Shown here piece after piece: positions 22,089 through 33,167 of a stretch of DNA of 64,000 bases. Each line of letters begins with the position of its first letter. Position 1 is the first letter of the stretch. The notes beneath the pieces were generated by a model. It was not told the origin of the DNA and ran no database searches. It saw only the letters and a list, made by a program, of their open reading frames with translations. Position numbers and translations under genes: made by a program. The DNA lies in contig CATIUR010000001.1 in NCBI GenBank assembly GCA_949592205.1, forward strand, positions 20,936,001 to 21,000,000. Direction: 5' to 3'. The stretch is from Helichrysum umbraculigerum. Taxonomy: Eukaryota; Streptophyta; Magnoliopsida; Asterales; Asteraceae.

Positions 22089-22712
22089 GTACGCACTTTT
22101 ATTAATTAGTTTACCAATAGACGTTTCAGTTATGTAGGAAAACTGCTGCAATTCTTATAACCAAAAACATTAACTTCAGACTTTGTTATGGGAATACGTT
22201 AGAATATTACATAGAAGTGTCTATATAGTTAGAGTTCTATGTAGGAATTCTAAGCTTTGATTAAGTGCAATTTATTTGGTATTAATGTAAGAGGAACATT
22301 ATTGAAAAACTTTTAACAAACATATTCGAAATTTAAAGTGGATTTCAGTAGATAATTAGTGAAATGCGGAACTTTATAAATTAGCAATGGTGCATCATCT
22401 TCAAGTACTTTTGAAATTAAAGTGTAGACAAACAGACTGAATACAGGAAATCAAAGTTCTGTTACACGTAACATGAGGGACTCTGATTCTTCTTTGCTTT
22501 CTAATAATAAGGCAAACAGCAAAAGTTTCTAAAGTTTGCTTCAGTATTTATATTAGAGGATCATTATTCTAATTGTTCTAACTAACATATTGGAAATATA
22601 AAATGAAATGCAGAAGACAAAAAGTTGGCAGAAGAATACCAATCAAATATGGTACACCATCTTCACTTAGTTTTTTAATTGAAGTGTACAAAAACAGACA
22701 GATTAAAGGAAA

Positions 22713-23095
22713 TCAAACTTTGCTTACACCCACCATGAAGGAATTTGATTGTTCCTTACTTTCTTCAAATGAAAACAGAAAAAGTTGAAATACATACAAA
22801 TAAATTTCTTCATATGCTAAAAGTTCTCCAAGAGGAGACTTAGCATCATCTATAACTTTTGAAAACGAACATTTTTCAAGTTCTTCATTAAGAATCTTTG
22901 CTTCATGAAAGCATTCCTTGATGCTCTCCAAGACACTTTCAACTTTCTCTATCATTTCCATTTCTTGGTTCACTTCAGCAACTACATTTTCAATTAGGTC
23001 AGCTACATATTGTTTGTTAATTCCCATTACTTTCATGAAATAACCATTGCAAATGTTGAAAGTTTTTGAGATGTACAATTTGCAAATAAGGAAAC
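22713..23095 (-). pseudogene. Coiled-coil ORF fragment next to the Reina-like insertion
   Basis: An open minus-strand frame of about 127 codons lies directly against the LTR at 23096 (its first 15 or so codons in the long ORF come from the LTR and are not native). From an internal Met-Gly it is acidic and helical, with heptad-like Glu/Val/Leu/Ile spacing and no recognised domain. Its pattern (V-V-x-E/D-x-x-Q-E ... S-x-K) resembles the ORF at 40563-40793. The flank on the other side of the retrotransposon (36428-36540) has an open frame too, but it does not join in phase, so the element may sit in an already decayed copy. Confidence 0.3.
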
Positions 23096-23415
23096 TGATG
23101 CAAATGACGATGATCAACACAGTAGGAGAAGAGCAAATCAAACAAGAATTATGTTGAGACAGAGAAAACCCTCTGTTTGTTTTTCTTTCAAATATGAATA
23201 TGCTACCAGAATAATGATCCTCCCCATCGTAGGTGAGAAGCTTTATTTACAACCAAATAAACATAAAAAATGGAAATAAAATCCTAGCCAAACGAAGGAC
23301 ATAAAATCCATGCAAAAATAGTTGACCAATATCTTGAGCAGTAAATGACCAAATCACGACATAAAATACGTGCATTTAAAAATTCTAATGATTCCATGCG
23401 ATATCCATGCCATCA
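23096..23415 (-). repeat. 3' LTR of the Reina-like element
   Basis: 320 bp, apparently identical to 36108-36427. The end of the integrase frame runs 31 bases into it, which is common in compact gypsy elements. Confidence 0.9.
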
Positions 23416-26093
23416 TACTCCCCTGCTAGAAAAAGATCCGTCCTCGAATCTTGATGGACATTCCCGATCACTTCAAGTTCACTACTTTCCTCGTCAGTAA
23501 CGTAAGGAGACAAATCTGCTACATTGAAGGTTGCCGATACATTGTACTCACCTGGCAAATCGATCTTGTAGGCGTTATCGTTAATCCTTTTTAGTACTTT
23601 AAATGGTCCATCTGCGCGTGGTTGTAACTTGCCAAACCTACTAGATGGGAAACGCTCCTTTCCAAGTCGAATCCACACCAAGTCTCCCTCCTTATATATG
23701 ACTTTCTTGCGACGCTTATCCACCCGTTCCTTATACTTTGTGTTTTGTTTTTCAATGTGCTCTCGGACTCGTTCATGCAACTGTTGGATCTGTTAAGCCT
23801 GTTGTTCACCAGCAGAACTGAAATGTTCACGGGTTAGTAATGGTGTGAGGTCGAGAGGGGTGATGGGATTCACGCCGTTCACCACTTCAAATGGTGTCTT
23901 TCCCGTGGTTCGACTATGTGACCGATTATATGCAAATTCGGCTTGTGGTAACACCAAGTCCCACTGCCGTGGATTTTCTCCAACTAAACTTCTAAGCAAA
24001 TTGCCCAAACTTCTGTTCACAACTTCGGTCTGTCCATCTGTTTGTGGATGATGTGATGAACTAAACTGGAGTTGTGTTCCCATCTTGCGCCATAAAGTGC
24101 GCCAAAAATGACTCACGAACTTTACATCGCGGTCAGATGTGATTGTTTTAGGTACCCCATGCAATCTCACAATTTCTTGCAAAAATAAACGAGCTACTTG
24201 CGATGCATCAAAAGTCTTATTACAAGGAATGAAATGCGCCATTTTTGAGAAACGATCCACCACCACCATAATTGAATCTTTATTCCTTTGGGTTCGGGGT
24301 AGCCCTAAAACAAAATCAAGACTCACATCCACCCATGGGGCCACTGGTACAGGTAATGGTTGGTACAAACCTGCATTTGTACTTCGGGTTTTAGCCACTC
24401 GACACACACGACATCTTTCTACAAATCTTGCAATGTCACGCTCCATTCGTGGCCAATAGAAATTCTCACTCAACCAAGCAACCGTCTTATCTACTCCAAA
24501 ATGGCCCGCTAGACCCCCAGCATGACCCTCCATTATAATCGAATCCCGTAAAGAACATTTGGGGATACAAAGTCGATTATCCCTAAAAAGAAATCCATCT
24601 TGCATGACAAATCTTTGGTAGGGCTGACCTTGACAATTCTCCCATATAACAGCAAAGTCGGGATCGTCTCTATAAAGTTCCTTAAATATTTCGAACCCCA
24701 CAATCTGGACCTGCATTGTCGAAAGTAACGCATGCTTTCGGCTTAAGGCATCAGCTACCTTGTTGAGAGCTCCTGCTTTATGTCGAATAGATAAACTATA
24801 GGCTTGCAAGAACTCAACCCACTTAGCATGTCTCGGTTTTAACTTATGTTGCCCGTTAATGTATTTTAGCGCTTCATGATCAGAATATAAAACAAACTCC
24901 TTGGAGACTAGATAATGGCGCCAGTATTCTAGGCTACGGATGATTGCATAAAATTCTTTGTCGTACGTAGAGTACTTACGCCTTGTCTCATTCAACTTTT
25001 CGCTAAAAAATGCTATGGGCCGACTCTTTTGACTGAGTACACCACCAATACCTACTCCCGAGGCATCACAATGAACTTCAAATACTTCCTCAAAATCGGG
25101 TAGTATCAATACCGGAGCTTCGGTTACTTTTTTTTTCAATAACCCGAAGGCTTCTTCAGCTTCTTGAGACCAACTAAACTTGCCCCCTTTTATGCACTCA
25201 GTAATTGGTGCAATAATGGTGCTGAAGTTATGAATAAACCGTCAGTAAAATGACGCTAAACCATGAAAACTACGGATTTCATGAATGTTTGTTGGTGTCT
25301 TCCAATCGACAATGGTGCTGATTTTTGCAGGGTCCATTCGAATGCCTTGTTTAGAAACAATATATCCCAAAAACAACACCTCACTGGTAAGAAAATGGCA
25401 CTTCTTGATGTTAGCATATAACTTTTGGTTCCTTAAAATATGAAACACCTGTCGCAAATGACACAAATGGTGCTCCACTGTAGCACTAAAGACCAAAATA
25501 TCATCAAAGTAAACCACCACGAATTTGCCAATAAAAGATCGGAAAACCTGATTCATTAGCCGCATGAAGGTGCTTGGTGCATTGGACAACCCAAAAGGCA
25601 TCACCATCCATTCATATAAACCATCACGAGTTTTAAATGCTGTCTTCCACTCGTCTCCGGGTCGAACTCGAATCTGATGATACCCGCTACGTAGATCAAT
25701 CTTTGAGAAGATCTTCGCCCCATGCAAGTGATCAACTAGATCATCAAACCGTGGAATCGGAAACCGATATTTAATTGTTATTTTATTAACTGCTCGACTA
25801 TCAATACACATTCTCCACGACCCGTCTTTCTTAGGAACCAATAGAGCCGGTACCGCGCACGGGCTCATGCTTTCACGAATGGAACCCTTCTCTAATAACT
25901 CTTGCACTTGTCGCTGCAACTCATCATGTTCTCGAGGGTTCATGCGATATGCGGCTTTGTGAGGTATGGTAGCACCAGGTACAAAGTCGATGCAATGTTG
26001 GATGTCCCTCATGGGAGGTAGACCAGATGGTAAATCTTCCGGCACCACATCAGCAAACTCTTCAAGTATCGGTATCACCTGGTCGTGGTGGAG
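23385..26093 (-). pseudogene. Reina-like Pol: RT, RNase H, integrase (no protease), with stops
   Basis: One frame, broken by TGA at 25242-25244 and TAA at 23793-23795. In order: RT (26078 to ~25250) with the S-K-I-D-L-R-S-G-Y-H-Q-I-R motif and the V-V-Y-F-D-D-I-L catalytic box; RNase H (about 25075-24760) starting V-H-C-D-A-S-G-V-G-I-G-G and containing Y-S-D-H-E-A-L-K; integrase with the H-H-C-C zinc domain (G-H-F-G-V-D-K-T ... C-R-V-C) and the D,D,E core (V-V-V-D-R-F, T-S-D-R-D, T-E-V-V-N-R-S); and a C-terminal part with the G-P-F-K-V-L and F-N-V-A-D-L segments (23780-23385). All would act in reverse transcription and nuclear integration. Protease is absent upstream. Confidence 0.85.
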
Positions 26094-26385
26094 TCAAATT
26101 TTACCTTGACAAGTGCACTTTGTATGAAAAATATTATTCCTTAACCACAGTTCATCATCTTTTACCACTGCACTCATGGCTCGCCTAATTACTAATGCTT
26201 CACCAGAATCGGCATACGTTATCTCTTCTGCATCTGAAACATTCTTCTCAGACTCGTTATCATACTCATCAAACACGGGTCCAAGATCATTTTCTGCCAA
26301 AGTAACAATTTGACGATTTGGGCAATCGTTGGCAAAATGCCCAAGGCCTTGGCACTTATAGCACCGTTTCGTCAATGAAGCTCCT
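26094..26385 (-). pseudogene. Reina-like Gag C-terminus with CCHC knuckle, truncated before protease
   Basis: Begins right at the nested element's edge and continues the Gag frame of 35064-36067 in phase (the removed 8678 bp restores the frame). It holds one zinc knuckle, CYKCQGLGHFANDC, then an acidic linker and the H-T-K-C-T-C-Q-G-K block that in relatives leads straight into the protease active site. Here it runs into TGA at 26094-26096, and the next codons already belong to the segment just before RT. So the protease has been removed by a deletion at this point. Confidence 0.75.
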
Positions 26386-28275
26386 TATAACACCACAATA
26401 TTTCAAGAGACAAATTTTTTTTTTTTTTTTTTTTTTAAACATATATCGGAAGCGATTAAATACAAATCATGCATTATAGATTGCGTATAACATAGTTCCC
26501 AAAACACAATCTATGCCTGCATGATAAGTTGGTACAATAATCATATCAACTACAACATTAAGTTAAGTGTTATTTAAATTCCAAAACATAAGTTTATTAA
26601 ACGACTACATGTCGTATAGTCAGAGTAGGCAGTCAAACATTCTTCAAACTAACTTCTTGCCCACCCACATCAAAAGTAATCTGCAAGAAGTGAGGAGAGG
26701 GATTAGCACGAAGCTAAGTGAATAGATCACAACTATCAATCTAAACTATCATAGCAATTGATCACCACAAAGCATCATAACAAATACATCAAAGAGGATC
26801 GGTGGTCCTTGAGGTACCCTCATGCCGCGGTGGTTCCCCAAGTAACACTTATAACCACTGAAGGCCAAACAGTGGTCTTACCGATAGTTTAGTACCATTA
26901 CTACATACGACATGATTTCAATAAACAACACATGTACAAAGTCATCATGTCGTCCAAAGTAACAGTATCCAAACCCAATATCATATTGACCCCTGACAAG
27001 ATAGCACATTCCATAATCATCATGGCAAAATGTACTGATTCAATATATATATAACTGTAAAACCACGTTTACCCGTTGTAACCGGATTGTTACAACTAAT
27101 TCAGAAAGAGAGTCAATGATCCACTCACCCTTACTGACAATGTCCCCACTCAGAGATCTAGTCTCACTGAGTCTTCGCTTTATCTGAAAATACGACCAAC
27201 CCGAATTAGTCTCACATTCAAGTTCACTATGATATAATCATGTATATAGTGTCATATAAGAATATCTACTATACTATTACTACAATGCGATTAACACGAA
27301 TGCATAAGTCACAAGTTAACAAATTTGTCATTTTTACAACATGCAAACGCGATCCGGGTGAGAGTAGGCTGGATCGCGTTCCAATGTACAAAAAGTTCTG
27401 TTACCGTTTTTCACTATCAAACGCGATCCTGAAGATGTGCCGGGATCGCGTTCCAAAGAACAAACTCAACTCTACACGGATCTACACTAACTAACGCGAT
27501 CCGAACTTAAGGGGCGGGATCGCGTTTCAAAGAAGGATTCAGGTTTGAGACAAATTATCACTATGGAACGCGATCCTGGCCTGATGCCTGGATCGCGTTT
27601 GTCACCTTTCTAGTGACAAAACCCAGGTCCAAGAACACATCAGCTCGACCAAAATCTTAATTTCACCAAATAAGAAATGTAATACACAAATATTGACATA
27701 CAATAACTCCAAAGATCATCATGTAACATGTTATAACAACAAATAACTATCATCAAACTCAAATCCATGTTTGATCACACCTTTAACCCAATTACTTCAA
27801 ACCCTAATTCATAAGCATATATTCAAAGAAATTCAAACTTACAATCGAGGTAATAGCAAGGGAGATGATGATGATGTTCAGTGGTAACCACGAATCCAAG
27901 CTCAAATCGATTGATCAAAGTTTTCTTCTTTTGATTTTCTTAGTTCTTAGGGGGTGTGTTTTGTTGAAATGAATTGGGGAAAATAAATGAACCGATCCAT
28001 CTGCAAGGTTGGTATAAGTTGGTTCCAAATTACACCCGATCTAAACCTATTGTTTGGAACCTAAAAACCGTTTACGTGAAATATATATTATTATACCGTC
28101 AACTATAATAATTTAAAACAAGTAGTAATTCATGTATCACAATAAGTCATTTGACCGTTAAACATATTTATTTTAATTTGGCAATTAATACTAATTATTT
28201 CTAAATTTAATTAAATAATCAAATGGATTAAGTAGATTACCAAATTTCTCCTAGGCCGTTAATGAGGATGTTACA
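26386..28275 (-). repeat. 3' LTR of the nested Tekay-like element
   Basis: 1890 bp. Relative to the other copy it has a pure T-tract at 26414-26438 where the partner has TTTATTTATTT, and single-base differences near 27444 and 27612-27618. Contains the four-hairpin array listed separately. Confidence 0.92.
27346..27599. repeat. Four hairpins with AACGCGATCC/GGATCGCGTT arms (3' LTR)
   Basis: Exact 10-bp inverted arms, AACGCGATCC and GGATCGCGTT, occur four times at 27346-27380, 27420-27452, 27493-27526 and 27567-27599. Start-to-start distances are 74, 73 and 74 bp. Loops of 13-15 bases differ in sequence, and so do the spacers, so the arms are the conserved part. Confidence 0.9.
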
Positions 28276-28287
28276 AATCTTCCCTCC

Positions 28288-29679
28288 TTAAGAAGATTTC
28301 GTCCCCGAAATCTCGCCACGCTCAAAGAGATTAGGGTAACGCACCCTCATACTTTCCTCCGTTTCCCACGTAAGATTTGCACCCAAACTATGTCGCCACT
28401 TAACCAAAACCATGGTTATCTCCTTCTTTCGGAGTTTAGTCACTTTTCTATCTACAAGCTCTATGGGTTCTTCTACAAGTTTCTGACTTAAGTCGACACG
28501 CAAGTCTTGTAACGGAAGGACTTGGGATTGGTCCTCCACCTTACATTTTCTTAAGTAACAAACATTGAAGGTGTCATGAATACCCGCTAATTCAGGAGGA
28601 AGATCTAACGATACCGTTTGATCATTAACTACTTGGCGAACTCTAAATGGCCCAATAAACCTAGGAGCAAGTTTACCACGCTTACCAAACCGAATCACAC
28701 CTTTCCAAGGAGAAACCTTTAAGTAAACCAATTCACCCACCATAAACGAAACCGGACGACGCCGCGGATCGGCATACTGTTTCTGTCTATCCCGAGCCGC
28801 TTTCAACTTCTCACGAGCTATAGCTACTTTATCCGCAGTAATCTGGACAATATCTGGACCCGCAAATTGCTTCTCACCCGCTTCCAACCAACACGTGGGT
28901 GTTCTACAACGACGCCCATATAGCATTTCATACGGAGGCATACCTATACTCGAGTGATAAGAATTATTATACGCGAACTCAATCAATGGCAGTTGTGAAT
29001 CCCAAGACCCACCATATTCCAACACACAAGCACGCAACATGTCCTCCAAAGTTTGAATTGTGCGTTCTGATTGACCGTCCGTCTGAGGGTGATAAGCCGT
29101 ACTCAAATTAATTCGGGTACCCAATTCCTTCTGCAAACCCTGCCAAAACCCGGACACGAATCGTGGATCTCGATCCGACACAATAGATAAAGGAATTCCA
29201 TGTCGTGAAACGATCTCATTGACGTACAATTGGGATAATTTACTCAAAGAAGCCGTCTCACTAGTAGCAAGAAAGTGAGCACTCTTTGTCAATCGGTCCA
29301 CAATCACCCAAATCATATCGTTTCCTCTAATGGTTCGCGGAAATTTTGTTACAAAATCCATCGTAATGTTTTCCCATTTCCACTCGGGGATCTCAAGTTG
29401 TTTCAACGACCCATACGGTTTCTGGTGCTCGGCCTTTACTTGAGAGCATATATGGCATGATTCCACAAATCGAGCAACATCCATTTTCAAAGTAGGCCAC
29501 CAATACAAAGGTTTAAGATCATTATACATTTTTGTGCTCCCGGGATGAACCGACAATCTGGACTTATGAGCTTCCATCAATATTATAACACGAAGTCCAC
29601 CAAGCAAAGGAACCCAAACACGCGATTGAAATGTCTTTAATCCACGAGAATCGTCACATAACAGTTCTTTTCTTTTCAA
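28288..29679 (-). CDS. Tekay-like integrase with C-terminal chromodomain
   Basis: About 463 codons in the frame of the upstream Pol ORF, after the TAG at 29686-29688; the apparent start is only a TTG downstream of the stop, not a native initiation site. Zinc-binding H-H-C-C region (V-H-P-G-S-T-K-M ... C-H-I-C) at about residues 40-85. Catalytic core with V-I-V-D-R-L-T, V-S-D-R-D-P-R-F and the Glu in Q-S-E-R-T-I-Q-T-L-E at ~130-220. A GPF-type stretch (F-I-G-P-F-R-V) follows, and a chromodomain-like C-terminus with V-K-W-R-H and T-W-E-T-E at ~400-455. In chromoviruses that last domain guides insertion to particular chromatin. Intact apart from the stop upstream. Confidence 0.88.
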   Translation of the reverse strand: MKRKELLCDDSRGLKTFQSRVWVPLLGGLRVIILMEAHKSRLSVHPGSTKMYNDLKPLYWWPTLKMDVARFVESCHICSQVKAEHQKPYGSLKQLEIPEWKWENITMDFVTKFPRTIRGNDMIWVIVDRLTKSAHFLATSETASLSKLSQLYVNEIVSRHGIPLSIVSDRDPRFVSGFWQGLQKELGTRINLSTAYHPQTDGQSERTIQTLEDMLRACVLEYGGSWDSQLPLIEFAYNNSYHSSIGMPPYEMLYGRRCRTPTCWLEAGEKQFAGPDIVQITADKVAIAREKLKAARDRQKQYADPRRRPVSFMVGELVYLKVSPWKGVIRFGKRGKLAPRFIGPFRVRQVVNDQTVSLDLPPELAGIHDTFNVCYLRKCKVEDQSQVLPLQDLRVDLSQKLVEEPIELVDRKVTKLRKKEITMVLVKWRHSLGANLTWETEESMRVRYPNLFERGEISGTKSS

Positions 29680-29685
29680 TAGAAT

Positions 29686-32600
29686 CTAGGCTTTCAAATT
29701 TTGATCCAAAAGTGCTTCCATTTGTGCCATTCTCAATTTGTCAATCAAATCTGATGAAACTTCTAATCGCATAAAGCAAACTTTCTCGAATTTCCCTTTT
29801 CTACTCAACGCATCCGCGACCACATTCGCCTTACCCGGATGGTAACGAATCTCACAATCATAATCTTTTATCAACTCTAACCATCTCCTCTGACGCATAT
29901 TCAGTTCCTTCTGAGAAAACGTGTACTGAAGACTCTTATGATCCGTACAAATAACGCATTTAGTACCATACAAATAGTGTCTCCAGATTTTTAAGGCAAA
30001 GACTACAGCTGCAAGTTCCAAGTCATGAGTAGGGTAATTCTTTTCATGAGGTTTAAGCTGACGAGAAACATATGCAATGACTCGACCACGTTGCATCAAG
30101 ACACCACCCAAACCCGCATGCGAAGCGTCACAATACACAATGAAATCCTCGGACCCTTCAGGCAAGGCTAAAATTGGAGCCTGACACAATAACTGTTTCA
30201 AAGTCTGGAAAGCCGACTCCTGCTGATCATTCCATTGAAACTTAACATCCTTTCGAGTCAATTTCGTCAAAGGACCCGCTAGCTTAGAGAAATCCTTGAT
30301 GAACTTTCGATAGTAACCCGCCAAACCAAGAAAACTCTTAATCTCTGAAGCAGACTTAGGTGCTTGCCAATTCATAACTGCCTCAACCTTAGATGGATCA
30401 ACCTTAACTCCATCCTCACAAATAATATGCCCCAAAAACTGAACCTCACGCAACCAAAACTCGCATTTGGAGAACTTAGCATACAACTTCTCCTGTCTCA
30501 AAGTATCAAGTACTAAACGCAAGTGTACTTCGTGATCGGATTCAGACTTAGAATAAATCAATATATCGTCAATAAATACAATAACAAACTTATCAAGGTA
30601 GGGTCGACAAACTCTATTCATCAAATCCATAAAGACCGCCGGAGCATTAGTCAACCCAAAAGGCATAACAAGAAATTCATAATGACCATATCTAGTGCGA
30701 AAAGCCGTCTTAGGAATATCCTCCCCACAAACCCGCACTTGATGATAACCCGACCTCAAGTCAATCTTAGAAAAATAGGAAGACCCTTGTAATTGATCAA
30801 ATAATTCATCTATTCGGGGCAAAGGGTACTTATTCTTTATGGTTCGCTTATTCAACTCTCTATAATCAATACACATCCGAAGGGTGCCATCCTTCTTTTT
30901 AACAAACAATACGGGTGCACCCCAAGGAGACGAACTAGGCCTGACGAAACCCTTATCTAATAGCTCCTGGATTTGGGTCATCATTTCACGAATTTCGGAG
31001 GGAGCTAGTCTATAAGGAGCCTTAGCTACAGGAGTAGAACCAGGAATTAGCTCAATTTTATATTCCACCTCTCTACTGGGAGGCAACCCAGGCAATTCAT
31101 CAGGAAAAACGTCGGGGAAATCAGAAACCACCCGGACATTGGAAACGGTTTTCTTTTCTAATTTAGCATCAACTATATAAGCCAGGTAGGATACACACCC
31201 CTTAGCTAGAGATTTACTAGCTTTCATCATAGAAATCATAGGGATACTACCTCTTTCCCGTTCCCCTCGAGCCACAACAAATGACTCATTAGAGATTGGA
31301 ATCCTAATTAGTTTCTTATGGCACTCTATACTTGCCTTATTTTTACTTAACCAATCCATGCCTAAAACCGCATCAAAACTGGGGATGGGCATCAATAGAA
31401 AAGAAATTGGGAAACTATGATCCTCAATCAAGATGCTAGCTCCAGTCACCGATGTGGTAACTGGAACTATCTTGCCATTTGCTATCTCAACCTCAATAGG
31501 ATAAGTAATACAAGTGGGAGTCAATTTCAGTTTATCGCAGAAAAGCATGGATATAAATGAGCAATTGGCTCCCGAATCAAACAGAACAGTAGCTGGTACA
31601 GAGTTGATTAGGAATGTACCAGTTATAACATCTTCAGTCCTGACAGCATCATCAGCTGTCATTTGAAATGCCCTGCCGGTTGCCGTTGGGGGATTCTTTC
31701 TTTTCTGGCCAGAAGATGAAGACCCTCCGACCACACCCATCCTTTGTTTCCTAGCCTCCGGACACAAACCCGACCGATGACCTTCCTTTTGACAATTCCA
31801 ACACACATGTCTAGGAAACGCACAATCCTTGATGTCATGACCAAGTTGTCCACATTTGATACATCTAGCAGTTTGTGGAGTGCAAGGACCCGTGTGTCGC
31901 GATTTACAATTGTGGCACCAATTGGTTCTATCCAATGATTTACTATCCGAACTGAACTTCTTAGGTTGATGAGATCCCTGCCATTTCTTCTTTCCAGGAC
32001 TACCCGAAGATTCACCCTTGGGTTTAAATGGAGATTTTTCCTTAACCTCCAAACCTTGTGCCCTAACATCCCCATCCACAGAACGGGCAAGATCAAAAGC
32101 TTGGGAAAGAGTACCCGCCAACCTCACGGTCGTCCGATAAGCATGCGGTAACATCCCCACAAAATGGTCAATCTTCATACGTTCCTCTGGTACCCATTGT
32201 TGCACGAATCTCAACTTGTCAGTGAATTGGGAAATGAGATCATCCATCGTCATCTTGTCCGTTAATTGCAAATCCAAAAACTCGCGTCGAATCCGGGTCA
32301 TGTCAAATCCCGAACAATATTTCTTACAAACCTCATTGTGGAAATCAGACCAACAAATCGATGCTCTCTGCTGTGGGGTAAAATGTGATGTAATGGAATC
32401 CCACCAAACCATTGCGGGACCCTTCAGAAGTTGCACCGCAAAAGGAACCTTGACTTCCTCTTCACATCGGCAAACCTCAAACTTTCTTTCCACATCCCTC
32501 AACCAATCCAAGGTAACGGAGGGATTTGTACTACCCGAATAATCCGATGGTCCACAAGACTTGAAAGTCTTAAAAGAGCATAGCTTAGGTTGATTCTGAG

Positions 32601-33018
32601 CTTGAAATATCGGAGTCTGATAACCCGAAGGTCCGGAAGAGAACGGAGCCGAAATCGGATAAGTACCATAGTGAGGATGATGATAATAAGACTGAGATAC
32701 TGGAATCTGCGAAGTCACCAAGAGTGGTGGTACAGTGCTAACAGTAGGTGGCAAAGATTGTAAGATTTGTTGAGAAGACCGGTTTTGTTGTTGTTGTTGC
32801 AAAAACTGTTGTTCTATTGCCTTAAGTCTCTGATTTTCTGCCTCTAGATGAATCATATAATCCTCATGATCAAAATCCCCTGCAGAAAAGGTAGTACCAG
32901 TTTGACCTTGGCTAACATTTTGGGTTTCAGGAGGGGATACATTAGTTCGAGGGGCATCATTGGGTGGGTCAGCTGGAGGTTCATTCTCTGCCATATCTGC
33001 ACCAAAACAACATCTCAT
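29686..33018 (-). CDS. Tekay-like Gag-protease-RT-RNase H polyprotein
   Basis: 1110 codons ending at a TAG. Native initiation is probably the second Met (nine codons in). Gag with a Gln-rich N-terminus, the capsid-like region with D-W-L-R-D-V-E-R-K-F at about residue 170, and three Cys/His clusters at ~368-420 including CIKCGQLGHDIKDC and CWNCQKEGHRSGLC. Protease with L-F-D-S-G-A-N at ~480. RT with S-K-I-D-L-R-S-G-Y-H-Q-V-R and the F-I-D-D-I-L box. RNase H with V-Y-C-D-A-S-H-A-G-L-G-G and C-T-D-H-K-S-L-Q. The TAG lies just before integrase in an otherwise continuous frame and would give a truncated Pol lacking integrase. Confidence 0.9.
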   Translation of the reverse strand: MRCCFGADMAENEPPADPPNDAPRTNVSPPETQNVSQGQTGTTFSAGDFDHEDYMIHLEAENQRLKAIEQQFLQQQQQNRSSQQILQSLPPTVSTVPPLLVTSQIPVSQSYYHHPHYGTYPISAPFSSGPSGYQTPIFQAQNQPKLCSFKTFKSCGPSDYSGSTNPSVTLDWLRDVERKFEVCRCEEEVKVPFAVQLLKGPAMVWWDSITSHFTPQQRASICWSDFHNEVCKKYCSGFDMTRIRREFLDLQLTDKMTMDDLISQFTDKLRFVQQWVPEERMKIDHFVGMLPHAYRTTVRLAGTLSQAFDLARSVDGDVRAQGLEVKEKSPFKPKGESSGSPGKKKWQGSHQPKKFSSDSKSLDRTNWCHNCKSRHTGPCTPQTARCIKCGQLGHDIKDCAFPRHVCWNCQKEGHRSGLCPEARKQRMGVVGGSSSSGQKRKNPPTATGRAFQMTADDAVRTEDVITGTFLINSVPATVLFDSGANCSFISMLFCDKLKLTPTCITYPIEVEIANGKIVPVTTSVTGASILIEDHSFPISFLLMPIPSFDAVLGMDWLSKNKASIECHKKLIRIPISNESFVVARGERERGSIPMISMMKASKSLAKGCVSYLAYIVDAKLEKKTVSNVRVVSDFPDVFPDELPGLPPSREVEYKIELIPGSTPVAKAPYRLAPSEIREMMTQIQELLDKGFVRPSSSPWGAPVLFVKKKDGTLRMCIDYRELNKRTIKNKYPLPRIDELFDQLQGSSYFSKIDLRSGYHQVRVCGEDIPKTAFRTRYGHYEFLVMPFGLTNAPAVFMDLMNRVCRPYLDKFVIVFIDDILIYSKSESDHEVHLRLVLDTLRQEKLYAKFSKCEFWLREVQFLGHIICEDGVKVDPSKVEAVMNWQAPKSASEIKSFLGLAGYYRKFIKDFSKLAGPLTKLTRKDVKFQWNDQQESAFQTLKQLLCQAPILALPEGSEDFIVYCDASHAGLGGVLMQRGRVIAYVSRQLKPHEKNYPTHDLELAAVVFALKIWRHYLYGTKCVICTDHKSLQYTFSQKELNMRQRRWLELIKDYDCEIRYHPGKANVVADALSRKGKFEKVCFMRLEVSSDLIDKLRMAQMEALLDQNLKA

Positions 33019-33151
33019 AACACGTTAGTTGTTAGTACCTATATACTAACCATCTTCACATGCTAACAAAATCCCACTCAAAGGAATGTTTGACTGACAC
33101 ACATAGATTTGGGATTGAACAATTAACCCATGCTCAATTCACCCAAACCTA

Positions 33152-33164
33152 GGCTCTGATACCA
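33152..33164 (-). other. Primer-binding site of the nested Tekay-like element
   Basis: TGGTATCAGAGCC on the minus strand, three bases inside the 5' LTR end at 33168; complementary to initiator tRNA-Met. Confidence 0.88.
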
Positions 33165-33167
33165 ATT

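Noticed and set aside
27346..27599. CRISPR-like regular spacing in the Tekay LTR
   Set aside because: Four short inverted arms in a eukaryotic LTR; no long direct repeats, no cas genes. It is a hairpin array.
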